DNA of 64,000 bases from Microbulbifer sediminum (GCF_021729035.1 NZ_JAJSAP010000001.1:558001-622000), one strand, 5' to 3'; shown: positions 8,158-16,757, numbered from the stretch's first letter. Made by a program: numbers and translations. The notes: generated by a model from the sequence alone, not told the origin.

Positions 8158-9218
8158 TAATCGAAGAGCTGAACCGCGCCCGCCACGTGCAGGCGCGCTA
8201 CCGCATGGACGGCGAGCGCCTGACGCTGGGCCGGGGCTACGGTAACGATGTGATTATCGAGGATGTGCACGCGGATCCCACCCATGCGGAAATCCTGCGC
8301 GACGAGGACGGCGGTTTTGTCCTGCACGACCTGGACACCGTCAACGGAACCCAGCTGGTGCGCAACCTGTACGACAGCTCGATCAAGAGCGAGGAAGTGA
8401 ACCGGCGCCAGATCGAGTCCGGTGACGAGATCCAGGTGGGCCGTACCCACCTGCGCATCAGCCATTCCGAATCGGCGGTGCCGCCGGCAGTGCCCCTGCA
8501 CTCCCTGGAAGGCATACTGGAGCGGCTGTCGCACCCGGCCAAGGCCATCAGCCTGCTGGCAGTGGTGGCGGTACTGACCCTGCTGCTGGCGTACCTGAAT
8601 TTTGCCGGCCGGCTGGAGTGGACCGCGGTCATCAACCTGGCCATCGGCAGCCTGGCCGGGTTGCTGCTCTATGCCGGTGCCTGGGCGTTTATCGGCCGCG
8701 TGGTGCGCCACGACACACGCTTCTTTGCCCACCTGTCCATCGCCGCACTGGGTGCCCTGGCCTATACCTGCTGGGAGTGGTTCCGCAGCCTGCTGGATTT
8801 CAATTTCGCCATCGGCAAGACCATGCCGCTGCTGAACTTTGCCGTGCTGGCGGTGATCCTGCCCACCATGCTGTGGTGTGCCTGTTACCTGGCGCTGAAT
8901 ATATCCCGCGGCTGGCGCTGGGCCGTCTCGCTGCTGCTGCCGCTGGGCTTCCTTGGCCTGGGACTGGCCGAGGAAATTGCCGGCATGGCCGAATTCAGCG
9001 GCATCCCGCAGATATCCACCACGCTCAAGTACGAGGATCTCCTCCTGCGCGAACCGCAGCCGATGCAGGAATTCCTGGCGGAATCATCCGGCCTGTACGA
9101 TATCGAGATCCCGCAGGAAGAGTCCGCCGCCGGGGACAACGGGGAAACCGCCGCGCCGGGGGAGTCCCCGGCCACGGAAGATGAGGCCACGCAGGAACCC
9201 GGCATGGAGGAACAGTGA
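8148..9218 (+). CDS. FHA-domain membrane protein
   Basis: The N-terminal forkhead-associated domain (about residues 5-108) binds phosphothreonine peptides: GRG (28-30), PTHAEI (44-49) and NGT (66-68) occupy the usual loop positions. Five hydrophobic segments follow (about 125-145, 155-180, 188-210, 222-247, 252-275), then an acidic, low-complexity tail rich in Glu, Pro and Ala. The FHA domain would face the cytoplasm and could read phosphorylation by a Ser/Thr kinase such as the one at 983; that link is inference. The gene overlaps the protease gene upstream by 10 bases and hisC downstream by one base (TGATG). Confidence 0.85.
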   Translation: MALIIEELNRARHVQARYRMDGERLTLGRGYGNDVIIEDVHADPTHAEILRDEDGGFVLHDLDTVNGTQLVRNLYDSSIKSEEVNRRQIESGDEIQVGRTHLRISHSESAVPPAVPLHSLEGILERLSHPAKAISLLAVVAVLTLLLAYLNFAGRLEWTAVINLAIGSLAGLLLYAGAWAFIGRVVRHDTRFFAHLSIAALGALAYTCWEWFRSLLDFNFAIGKTMPLLNFAVLAVILPTMLWCACYLALNISRGWRWAVSLLLPLGFLGLGLAEEIAGMAEFSGIPQISTTLKYEDLLLREPQPMQEFLAESSGLYDIEIPQEESAAGDNGETAAPGESPATEDEATQEPGMEEQ

Positions 9219-10312
9219 TGAGCAGTCCTTTCTGGAGCCCGGCCCTGGCGGCGCTGGAGCCCTATGTGCCGGGCGAGCAGCCCCGCGGCACGCGCCTGGT
9301 CAAGCTGAATACCAACGAGAACCCCTACCCGCCCTCGGCCCGGGCCATGGAGGTGCTAGCGGACCCGCAGCTGCCGGATGCCCTGCGCCGCTACCCGGAT
9401 CCCGAGTCCACGGAACTGTGTGCCGCCATCGCCGCGGCCGAGGACCTGGACCCGGCCCAGGTGTTCGTGGGCAACGGCTCCGATGAGGTGCTGGCCCACG
9501 CCTTCTACAGCTTCTTCCGCCGCGGAACCGACGAGCCACTGCTGTTCCCGGATATCACCTACAGCTTTTACCCGGTGTACTGCCAGCTGTACGACATCCC
9601 CCACCGCCGGCCGGCGCTGCGGGAAGATTTCAGTGTTGCAGTGGAGGACTACGCCGGCCCTGCCGCCGGGGTGATCCTGCCCAATCCCAACGCCCCCACG
9701 GGCCGCTTCCTGCCGCTGGCGGAAATCGAGCAGCTGCTGCAGCTGCAGTCCGGGCGCGTGGTGGCGATCGACGAGGCCTATATCGATTTCGGTGGCGACA
9801 GCGCCGCGCAGCTGATCGACCGCTACCCCAACCTGCTGGTGATCCGCACCCTGTCCAAGTCCCACGCCCTGGCCGGATTGCGCCTGGGCTACGCACTGGG
9901 CCAGCCGCACCTGATCGAGGGCCTGCTGCGCACCAAGAATTCCTTCAACTCCTATCCCATCGACAGCGTGGCGCAGCGCCTGGCCGCCGCGGCCATCAGC
10001 GACGCCGGCTGGCTGCGGGAAACCAGCGCCAAAGTGATTGCCACCCGCGAGCGGGTGACCGCCGACCTGGCGGCACTCGATTTTGAGGTGGTGCCGTCGC
10101 TGGCCAATTTTGTCCTGGCGCGCCCCCGGGCGATCGACGCGGAGTCACTGTACCTGCAGTTGCGCGAACGGCAGATCCTGGTGCGCTATTTCAACAAGCC
10201 CCGCATCGGCGATTACCTGCGCATCAGTATCGGCACCGATGCGGAGATGGATGCGTTACTGGAGGCCTGCAGGGAAATCCAGGCGACAAAAGACAAGTCA
10301 CAGACCCGATAA
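9218..10312 (+). CDS. hisC: Histidinol-phosphate aminotransferase
   Basis: HisC converts imidazole-acetol phosphate and glutamate to histidinol phosphate in histidine synthesis; some homologues also act on aromatic amino acids. Family signs are LNTNENPYPPS near the N-terminus, the aspartate of AIDEAYIDFG, and the PLP lysine in TLSKSHALAGLRLGY (Lys214). The C-terminal motif YLRISIGT is present. Length (364 aa) is normal. I use the ATG at 9218, which overlaps the FHA stop codon as TGATG; the GTG one codon earlier is also open. No other his genes are nearby, and the coupling to a protease and an FHA protein is unusual. Confidence 0.9.
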   Translation: MSSPFWSPALAALEPYVPGEQPRGTRLVKLNTNENPYPPSARAMEVLADPQLPDALRRYPDPESTELCAAIAAAEDLDPAQVFVGNGSDEVLAHAFYSFFRRGTDEPLLFPDITYSFYPVYCQLYDIPHRRPALREDFSVAVEDYAGPAAGVILPNPNAPTGRFLPLAEIEQLLQLQSGRVVAIDEAYIDFGGDSAAQLIDRYPNLLVIRTLSKSHALAGLRLGYALGQPHLIEGLLRTKNSFNSYPIDSVAQRLAAAAISDAGWLRETSAKVIATRERVTADLAALDFEVVPSLANFVLARPRAIDAESLYLQLRERQILVRYFNKPRIGDYLRISIGTDAEMDALLEACREIQATKDKSQTR

Positions 10313-10347
10313 CCGGAGCCTCTATAATGTGCTCTGGAGTCAGCACT

Positions 10348-10614
10348 AGTGTGATGTAAGGTACTAAATGCGGATATCAGAGCCCCCCAAATTGTTCACA
10401 GCAAGGCGTCGCTCGCAGGGAATGGTGGTTCCATTTGCAAGAGCGGCAACGCCGCTGTGGGCGATTTGGGGGGCTCCCTTCGGGCGGGCCGCTAAGCAGC
10501 CATCTGCGGTGTTGCATTCGCTTGCCGTAGAACCACTACGCCTGCGCAAATGCGCCTTGCATCTGGCCGCTCAGCGGCCCGCTGATATCAGCGTTTAGTA
10601 CCTTACACCACACT
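10348..10614. repeat. Long palindromic repeat element (MITE-like), 267 bp
   Basis: Terminal inverted repeats of 33 bases (10348-10380 and 10582-10614) match at 30 positions; both carry GTAAGGTACTAAA or its complement and GATATCAG. The interior also folds back on itself: GCAAGGCG after the left repeat pairs with CGCCTTGC before the right one, and GTGGTTC pairs with GAACCAC, so the whole unit can form one long imperfect hairpin. It encodes nothing credible. A perfect TATAAT (10323-10328) lies just outside its left end. It fills the gap between hisC and mepA. No clear target-site duplication is seen. Only one copy is in this window. Confidence 0.8.
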
Positions 10615-10623
10615 CGAGCGCTT

Positions 10624-11490
10624 ATGTTTACCAGAAAAATCGCATCCCTGTTGCTCGGCGGCGCCATCGCGGCCGCCGGTCCCGCGGCTGCCGGTCCCGC
10701 CGGCGGCAACCCCTGGGAGGAGGTGGGGCAGCCCTCCACCCTGTCTCCCGCCAGTATCGGCACCTACACCAATGGCTGCCTCAGTGGCGCCCGGCAGATG
10801 CCCCTGCGCGGCGAGGGCTTCCAGCTGGTGCGCACCGGTCGCGACCGCCATTACGGCCATCCCGAGACGGTAAGCTTCCTGGAGGACTTTTCCCGCCGGG
10901 TGGCCCGGCAGGACCTGGGTCGCCTGCAGATCGGCGATATGTCCATGGCCCGCGGCGGGCCCTTTTCCTCCGGGCACCGCAGCCACCAGGTGGGACTGGA
11001 TGTGGACATCTGGTATTCGCAGGACAGGCGCGCCGGGAAGCGGGCGCTGACTGCCTGGGAGCGCGACAATATTTCCGCCATCCCCATGGCTGACACCGAG
11101 CAGCACCGCCTGATCGAAAAAAACTGGGACGAGCGAATTCCGTCTATCCTGCGGATAGCGGCGGAAGATGAACGGGTGGAGCGAATTTTTGTCCACCCAA
11201 CCATCAAGCGCAAAATGTGCAACATGGCCGGGTCGGACAACGAGTGGCTGCGCAAGGTGCGTCCCTGGTGGGGCCACAATTACCATTTCCATGTGCGGCT
11301 GGCCTGCCCCGAGGGCGAGGCCAACTGCAAACCGCAGCGCCCGCCCCGCGGCGCGCCTTGCGGCAGTGACCTGGACTGGTGGTTCAGCGATGAGTTTTAC
11401 GCGCTGCTGCGGGCACCGGAAGAGCCGGCGCCGAAGAAGAAACCCCGGCCCATGCCGGAACAGTGCGCCCGGGTGCTGACCGCGCCCTGA
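10624..11490 (+). CDS. mepA: Penicillin-insensitive murein endopeptidase
   Basis: MepA is a periplasmic zinc metallopeptidase that cuts D-Ala-meso-DAP cross-links in peptidoglycan. The 288-residue product begins with a signal peptide (about 24 residues, ending AAAGPA). It carries the family metal-binding core SSGHRSHQVGLDVDIW (His121 and Asp128) and the C-terminal GHNYHFHVRL with further ligand histidines. Length and order match the family. It lies directly after the palindromic element and 26 bases before ddl; both are cell-wall genes and may be co-transcribed. Confidence 0.93.
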   Translation: MFTRKIASLLLGGAIAAAGPAAAGPAGGNPWEEVGQPSTLSPASIGTYTNGCLSGARQMPLRGEGFQLVRTGRDRHYGHPETVSFLEDFSRRVARQDLGRLQIGDMSMARGGPFSSGHRSHQVGLDVDIWYSQDRRAGKRALTAWERDNISAIPMADTEQHRLIEKNWDERIPSILRIAAEDERVERIFVHPTIKRKMCNMAGSDNEWLRKVRPWWGHNYHFHVRLACPEGEANCKPQRPPRGAPCGSDLDWWFSDEFYALLRAPEEPAPKKKPRPMPEQCARVLTAP

Positions 11491-11516
11491 GGGCGCCTGA
11501 AACAGGGAATACAACG

Positions 11517-12515
11517 ATGATCAATACCCTGCTGATCTGCGGCGGTGGCGGCAGCGAACACGAAGTATCGGTGCGTACCGCGGAATTTATCCAGCGACAG
11601 CTGCAGGCGTTCGACGACCTGGAAATCATCCCCGTGGAGATGGACGGCAACGGTCGCCTGGCGGATACTGCCGGACGCGTTTTCCGGCTGGGCCAGGATC
11701 GCCACCTGCGCGGCGACGACGGCAACAGCGATACCGAAATCCACTATGTGATCCCGGCGATCCACGGCTACCCGGGGGAAACCGGCGACCTGCAGTCGAT
11801 GCTGGAGCTCTACGGCATTCCCTATTTTGGTTGCGGGCCCGAGGCCAGCAAAACCTGCTTCAACAAGATCAGTACCAAGTTGTGGCTCAGCGCGCTGGGC
11901 ATCGACAACACCCCCTACCAGTTCCTGTGCAGTGGCGATGCGGAGGAACTGGGCAAGGCCACCATGGCACTGGAGCAATGGGGAGAGATTTTCGTCAAGG
12001 CATCCAACCAGGGCTCTTCCGTGGGCTGTTACAAGGTGACCTCGCGGGAGGAGCTGGACGATGCCCTGCAACAGGCCTTCGAGCTGTCTCCCTATGTGCT
12101 GGTGGAAAAATGCCTGAGAGTGCGGGAGCTGGAAGTGGCGGCCTATACCTATGACGGCGAGCTGGTGGTCACTCCGCCCGGCGAGGTCTGCGCCCCCTCG
12201 GATACTTTCTACAGTTACGAGGAGAAATATGCCGAGGGCAGCCGCGCGGTTACCCATGTCGAGGCGCAGGGCCTGAGCGACGCGCAGCTGGGCTGGATCC
12301 AGGCCGCCAGCCGCAAAGCCTTCAACGGGCTACAACTCAGGGACCTGTCGCGCATCGATTTCTTCCTCACCGATGATGGTGATATCTACCTGAACGAGGT
12401 CAATACCTTCCCCGGCATGACGCCGATTTCCATGTTTCCCAAAATGATGGAAAACGCCGGCCACGATTTTGGACAGTACCTGCATGGCCTGATCCGTGCC
12501 GCGACCGGCAACTGA
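11517..12515 (+). CDS. ddl: D-alanine--D-alanine ligase family protein
   Basis: An ATP-grasp ligase that joins two D-alanines for peptidoglycan precursors. Visible family elements are the N-terminal GGGGSEHEVS, IHGYPGETGDLQ, the ATP-grasp KASNQGSSVG, and the metal-binding end YLNEVNTFPGMTP. The ATG at 11517 starts the first beta strand of the family (MINTLLICGGGG) and follows mepA by 26 bases; an upstream extension to 11463 overlaps the mepA tail and is not credible. The 332-residue length is normal. The cell-division cluster that usually contains ddlB is absent, so this is probably the ddlA-type copy. Confidence 0.9.
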   Translation: MINTLLICGGGGSEHEVSVRTAEFIQRQLQAFDDLEIIPVEMDGNGRLADTAGRVFRLGQDRHLRGDDGNSDTEIHYVIPAIHGYPGETGDLQSMLELYGIPYFGCGPEASKTCFNKISTKLWLSALGIDNTPYQFLCSGDAEELGKATMALEQWGEIFVKASNQGSSVGCYKVTSREELDDALQQAFELSPYVLVEKCLRVRELEVAAYTYDGELVVTPPGEVCAPSDTFYSYEEKYAEGSRAVTHVEAQGLSDAQLGWIQAASRKAFNGLQLRDLSRIDFFLTDDGDIYLNEVNTFPGMTPISMFPKMMENAGHDFGQYLHGLIRAATGN

Positions 12516-12526
12516 CACCGCACGGC

Positions 12527-13096
12527 CTAGACCAGCCAGCCTTCCTTGCGCCCGCTGGAAAACTGCCCGCGCAGGAATTCCATCTGGTCGCCGCGGATCC
12601 GCTCACTGTTGATCAGCGCCAGGTACTCCGCGGCGTTGGGGCAGAATGGCAGCGCCAGCAGCTCCATATCGAGATTTTCCAGCAACCGGTTTCCCTTGTG
12701 CTGGTTGCAGCGGCGACAGGCAGTGACCACATTTTCCCAGACATCCCGACCGCCCCGGGAAACCGGGTGCACATGATCGCGGGTCAGCTCACCGGTGCGA
12801 AATTCGCTGCCACAGTAAAGGCAGGTATGGCGATCGCGGTAGAACAGCGCCCGGTTGGTGAGCGGCGGCCGGCGCCGCGGTCGCGCCATGCGCTCCCCAC
12901 CACAGGCGATGATCGCCGCCAGGTCGAGGCTGGAGCGCTCACCATGGCGGTTGATTCCGCCATGTACCCGCTGCACCACCCCGCCCAGGGACCAGGTCAC
13001 CAGCTCACGCACATAAAGGCAGGCTGCCTCCTGCCAGTTGAGCCACTCCAGCGGCTGCCCGGCCAGGTTGAGACGCAGTATTCTCGCTTCCGTCAT
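12527..13096 (-). CDS. HNH endonuclease family protein
   Basis: The 189-residue product carries an HNH nuclease fold in its second half. A zinc knuckle CLYC (around residue 92) and CRRC enclose TRDHVHPVSRGG and WENVVTACRRCN, with the Asp-His of the HNH core and the Asn-Val of the middle position. This stand-alone type, with an N-terminal region LNLAGQPLEWLNWQEAA, is widespread in proteobacterial chromosomes; its cellular role is not established. It converges on ddl with an 11-base gap. No methylase or other defence gene accompanies it. Confidence 0.88.
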   Translation of the reverse strand: MTEARILRLNLAGQPLEWLNWQEAACLYVRELVTWSLGGVVQRVHGGINRHGERSSLDLAAIIACGGERMARPRRRPPLTNRALFYRDRHTCLYCGSEFRTGELTRDHVHPVSRGGRDVWENVVTACRRCNQHKGNRLLENLDMELLALPFCPNAAEYLALINSERIRGDQMEFLRGQFSSGRKEGWLV

Positions 13097-13183
13097 GACA
13101 CCCCCACTCCATCATCCGCCCCAAGACCTTGTGCAGATACCGGCGCCCCCGGGCTCGGGACGCCGGAAACAACGGATTCCGGA

Positions 13184-13219
13184 AAACAAAAAGCCCCGCG
13201 GGCGAGCCGACGGGGCTTT
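13184..13219 (-). terminator. Intrinsic terminator, minus strand, upstream of the HNH gene
   Basis: GCCCCG (13193-13198) pairs with CGGGGC (13211-13216). On the minus strand the stem is followed by TTTTTGTTTT. It lies upstream of the HNH gene, so it cannot terminate that gene and must end some transcript started further right. Confidence 0.7.
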
Positions 13220-13481
13220 GGCTGAAAATCGACAGTGAGAGGGAGATGGCCCGCCGGAGTCAAGGAGGCTACAGGAGTGGCGGACGTTTCTGGCGCTGAA
13301 TTACGGAATGCTTCACCCTCCGCCGGCCGCATCAAAAAATGGCCGGTTCGTTGAGATTAAAGCGGAATATTGTTTCAATTTCCAGACAGGAAAATCGCAG
13401 GAAGAAAATGGCGACGGTGGTGCGGACCGTGTCGCTTTGCGGCGGCGCTTGCCGGCCCCCAAAAAAACCGTGCGCCCAAAT

Positions 13482-13516
13482 TAAAAACACCGCTCGGGCT
13501 TCCCGCCCGAACGGTG
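13482..13516 (-). terminator. Intrinsic terminator, minus strand, no known gene
   Basis: CACCG and TCGGGC (13488-13499) pair with GCCCGA and CGGTG (13505-13516) over a five-base loop, an 11-bp stem with one mismatch. The minus strand continues with TTTTTAATTT. No minus-strand gene lies between here and 20668. Confidence 0.75.
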
Positions 13517-13609
13517 CGTCTCACAGGATGGTGCCCAATTCCCTGGGCGGAGCGGCTCATCTATCCATGCATCCCTTGCCGCTGTGGTCAGTCCCTTTCG
13601 CGTCCTTGC
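13482..13609 (-). ncRNA. Candidate small RNA on the minus strand
   Basis: The inference rests on the strong terminator at 13482-13516 and a CATAAT -10-like hexamer (complement of 13616-13621), giving a predicted RNA of about 128 bases. The -35 region is poor. The interval holds no reading frame with a ribosome-binding site and does not match an RNA family I recognise. It lies in the 676-base gap between the HNH gene and the sugar dehydrogenase. Confidence 0.3.
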
Positions 13610-13666
13610 AATTACATTATGGACAGGGGGGAAAAATTTAACAGGGGAAATCGGCTGAATTTCGTG

Positions 13667-13700
13667 TGCGAGATATCCTACAAGCGTAGGAGATATCGCA
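13667..13700. promoter_or_regulatory. Strong hairpin/operator-like inverted repeat
   Basis: The 15-base arms 13667-13681 and 13686-13700 pair at 13 of 15 positions over the loop AAGC. Each arm contains GAGATATC, which therefore also appears as a direct repeat. It is about 130-165 bases upstream of the sugar dehydrogenase, before a -10-like TACAAT near 13804. It could bind a dimeric regulator or act as a transcript structure. Two further direct copies of GTTGCGCA lie at 13752 and 13761. Confidence 0.45.
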
Positions 13701-13832
13701 CGCAGATGAGGCTGACTGGAAGAATCCGGGCCCCGGGGGAAGGGGAAATGCGTTGCGCAGGTTGCGCACAACGTGTCCACGACCGTTACTCTATTACAAA
13801 CCATTACAATATCAAGAAAAGGCATAACCAAC

Positions 13833-15341
13833 TTGTTGAAATACGCGCTAACTTTTTTCGTCACGCTGGCCACAGGCCTCGCTGCCCTGGTGTTCCTCAC
13901 CCCCGGAGTCGATATTCCGTGGAAACAGCTGACCGGGGGCGGGGACACCGATGAGCAGGTGGTCAAGCACCAGTTGCGCGTGGCAGAGGGCTACCGCGTG
14001 GACCTGTTTGCCGACGACCTGCCCAACGCACGCTGGCTTGCCGTCACACGCCGCGGGGACCTGCTGGTGTCCCAGCCGATGCGCGGCCAGGTATCGTTGC
14101 TGCATGCGGACAGTGATCGCGATGGCCGCAGCGACGGGCGGCGCATCCTGATCGAGAACCTGAGCCGCCCCCACGGCCTGGTACTGCATGAGGACTGGCT
14201 TTATATCGCCGAGAGCGATGCCGTCGGCCGTGTCGCCTTCGATCACTCGGACGGGCGCCTGGCCGGCAGCTACCAGCGCATCGTCACCGGCCTGGGGGAC
14301 TCCGGAAACCACTGGACCAAGACCATCGGCATGGGACCGGATGGCTGGCTGTACCTGAGCAGCGGCTCCACCTGCAATGTCTGCGAGGAAGAGGATCCGC
14401 AGCGCGCCACCATCATGCGCTTTCGCCCCGACGGCAGTGGGCTGGAAATATTCGCCACGGGACTGCGCAACAGCGTCGGCTTTGACTGGTCACCGGTCGA
14501 CGGCGCCCTCTACGCCACCGACAACGGCCGCGACTGGCTCGGTGATGATTTCCCGCCCTGTGAACTGAACCTGGTGGAGCAAGGTGCCTTCTACGGCTGG
14601 CCCTTCGCCAATGGCAACCGCATCCCGGACCCGGACCTGGGTGTCGATGCCGGGCCGGAGATACAGGCGAAGATCGCCAACTCCCGCAATCCTGTGCACA
14701 ATTTCCCCGCACACAACGCACCGCTGGGGATCCAGTTCCTGCGCAGCCCGGCCCAGCCCGAGAATTACCGCGATGTGGCCCTGGTGGCACTGCACGGCTC
14801 ATGGAACCGCTCGGTGAAGGACGGCTATAAGGTTGTTTCCCTGCACTGGGATGACAGTGGCGAGATCCGGCAGCGGGACTTCCTCTGGGGTTTCCTCGGC
14901 CCGCAACGGGAAGAGGTCTTCGGCCGCCCGGTGGCTATTGCCGAGGACGCCGCAGGCAATATCTACATTTCCGATGACTACGCCGGAGCCATTTACAGGG
15001 TCACCACCGGACAACAGGCCGGGGCGGTGACCGCTGCCGGACGCGCCCCCCGGATACAGGCCCCACCCAAACCCGTGGCCATCGACAGCGATGCCGCCCA
15101 GCGTGGTGGCGAGCTCTATCGACGGCACAACTGTGGCCAATGCCATGCGGAACAGGTGGTGCTGGAGAACCTGTCGGGCAAATACACCCTCAGCTCCCTG
15201 GCGGATTATTTCGATACCCCGACACCACCGATGCCCAAGTACGATTTCAGTGGCACCGAGAAACGCGCCCTGGCGCATTACCTAATGTCCCTGGAGGAGG
15301 AGACGGACATCACCCTGCCGGGAACCGAGCCCGGCAGCTGA
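13833..15341 (+). CDS. PQQ-dependent sugar dehydrogenase fused to cytochrome c
   Basis: The main part (about residues 45-400) is a six-bladed beta-propeller of the soluble glucose/sorbosone dehydrogenase family, which oxidises aldoses with PQQ. Visible segments are RPHGLVLHEDWLYIAE, IGMGPDGWLYLSSGS, ATGLRNSVGFDW and ALHGSWNRS. The C-terminal 90 residues form a c-type cytochrome domain with the haem site CGQCH and a likely Met ligand in PPMPKYDF. Electrons would pass directly from PQQ to haem and on to the respiratory chain in the periplasm. The start is uncertain: TTG at 13833 gives a clean signal peptide (LKYALTFFVTLATGLAALVF) with AAAAGG ten bases before it; GTG at 13773 is the longer option. 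Confidence 0.85.
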   Translation: MLKYALTFFVTLATGLAALVFLTPGVDIPWKQLTGGGDTDEQVVKHQLRVAEGYRVDLFADDLPNARWLAVTRRGDLLVSQPMRGQVSLLHADSDRDGRSDGRRILIENLSRPHGLVLHEDWLYIAESDAVGRVAFDHSDGRLAGSYQRIVTGLGDSGNHWTKTIGMGPDGWLYLSSGSTCNVCEEEDPQRATIMRFRPDGSGLEIFATGLRNSVGFDWSPVDGALYATDNGRDWLGDDFPPCELNLVEQGAFYGWPFANGNRIPDPDLGVDAGPEIQAKIANSRNPVHNFPAHNAPLGIQFLRSPAQPENYRDVALVALHGSWNRSVKDGYKVVSLHWDDSGEIRQRDFLWGFLGPQREEVFGRPVAIAEDAAGNIYISDDYAGAIYRVTTGQQAGAVTAAGRAPRIQAPPKPVAIDSDAAQRGGELYRRHNCGQCHAEQVVLENLSGKYTLSSLADYFDTPTPPMPKYDFSGTEKRALAHYLMSLEEETDITLPGTEPGS

Positions 15342-15431
15342 ACCGGGCGGGGTCGGCGAGATTGACCGTGGACGCGGCAGCGGCTAAGGTTGCCGCGGCG
15401 CAATATACCACCGGGCTGAGGCAACAGGCTT

Positions 15432-15695
15432 ATGGCAGCAAAAGAAAAACCCGCGACTTTCGAGCAGGCTCTGGGAGAGCTGGAACAGCTGGTAGAACGC
15501 CTGGAAGCGGGCGACCTGCCGCTGGAGGATGCCCTGGCTGATTTTGAGCGCGGCGTAAAGCTGACCCGGGAATGCCAGCAGAAGCTGGCCAGCGCCGAGC
15601 AGAAGGTCAAGGTGCTGATGGAGGAAAACGGCGAGGTCCGCGAGCAGACCTTTGATGCCGGCAGCGCCGCCGACGACCGCGGGGACGGCACCTGA
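15432..15695 (+). CDS. xseB: Exodeoxyribonuclease VII small subunit
   Basis: XseB joins XseA to form exonuclease VII, which degrades single-stranded DNA from both ends. The 87-residue product has the family signature [23 protein letters not shown] within a two-helix coiled coil, ending in an acidic tail. It is followed with no gap by ispA and then dxs, the conserved xseB-ispA-dxs order of gammaproteobacteria. xseA is not in the window. Confidence 0.95.
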   Translation: MAAKEKPATFEQALGELEQLVERLEAGDLPLEDALADFERGVKLTRECQQKLASAEQKVKVLMEENGEVREQTFDAGSAADDRGDGT

Positions 15696-16607
15696 GTGAC
15701 CACGCCAGCACATTCCGCCAGTGGACTGCAGGCATTCCTGAAAGAGTCCGCTGACCGGGTCGAGGGACAACTGCAAAGCGCCCTGGCCCGTGCCGAGCCC
15801 GGCGCGGAAACCCTGTATGAGGCCATGCGCTACGCGGCGCTTGGGCCTGGCAAGCGGCTGCGTCCCGCGCTGGTTTATGCCAGCGCCGCTGCCATCGACA
15901 GCAGTGCCCGCCACCGGGAGCTGTGCGACATCGCCGCCGCCGCCCTGGAATGCATCCACGCCTATTCACTGGTCCACGACGACCTCCCGGCCATGGACGA
16001 CGACGACCTGCGCCGCGGTCGGCCCACCTGTCATATCCGCTTTGACGAAGCCACCGCCATCCTGGCCGGTGACGCCCTGCAGACCCGCGCATTTGAATTG
16101 CTCGCCGGCTGCGATGCACCGGCCGAGCTGCGCCTGCAACTGCTGCAGGAACTTGCCCGGGCCTCGGGCGCCTGCGGCATGGTGGCGGGCCAGGCCATCG
16201 ACCTGGCGGCGGTCAACCAACAGCCGGGCCTGGCCCAGCTGGAACAGATGCACCGCCTCAAGACCGGCGCACTGATCCGCGCCAGCGCCCGTATCGGTGC
16301 CCTGATCGCCGGCGCCGACCGCCAGCACCTGGACGCAGTAACCACCTACGCCGACGCCATCGGTCTCGCCTTCCAGGTACAGGATGACATCCTCGATGTC
16401 ACTGCCGATACCGCCACCCTGGGCAAGACACAGGGCGCGGATGCCGCCCGCAACAAGCCCACCTATGTTTCCCTGCTGGGGCTGGACGGCGCACGCGACA
16501 AACTGGCCGCCCTGCACCGACAGGCCCTGGATAACCTGGCGGGGCTGGGCGGCAACTGCCGCCTGCTGGAGCAGCTGGCAGACTTTATCGTCCAACGCGG
16601 TCACTGA
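15696..16607 (+). CDS. ispA: Farnesyl diphosphate synthase
   Basis: A trans-prenyltransferase that condenses dimethylallyl diphosphate with two isopentenyl diphosphates to farnesyl diphosphate for quinones, undecaprenol and other isoprenoids. The first Asp-rich motif is in VHDDLPAMDDDD and the second in QVQDDILDV; GPGKRLRPALVYA is the N-terminal substrate segment. The 303-residue length fits. Translation starts at a GTG placed immediately after the xseB stop codon (TGAGTG), implying coupling. The next gene, dxs, supplies the precursor pathway. Confidence 0.95.
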   Translation: MTTPAHSASGLQAFLKESADRVEGQLQSALARAEPGAETLYEAMRYAALGPGKRLRPALVYASAAAIDSSARHRELCDIAAAALECIHAYSLVHDDLPAMDDDDLRRGRPTCHIRFDEATAILAGDALQTRAFELLAGCDAPAELRLQLLQELARASGACGMVAGQAIDLAAVNQQPGLAQLEQMHRLKTGALIRASARIGALIAGADRQHLDAVTTYADAIGLAFQVQDDILDVTADTATLGKTQGADAARNKPTYVSLLGLDGARDKLAALHRQALDNLAGLGGNCRLLEQLADFIVQRGH

Positions 16608-16757
16608 CCCGCCGGACAGCGCTGTCGGCCCCGCCAACCGGGATGCATTCTGCCCCCCACAGGCATACAATCCCCTGTTTGAATCGTTGCAATTGATACC
16701 ATGGCACGACAGGCCCCTCGCGGCGGCGCGCGCCCTGGTGGAGTTACAGGACACTTG

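Noticed and set aside
13093-13335. An 80-residue minus-strand frame overlapping the start of the HNH gene
   Set aside because: It passes through the terminator at 13184-13219 and has the composition of non-coding DNA.
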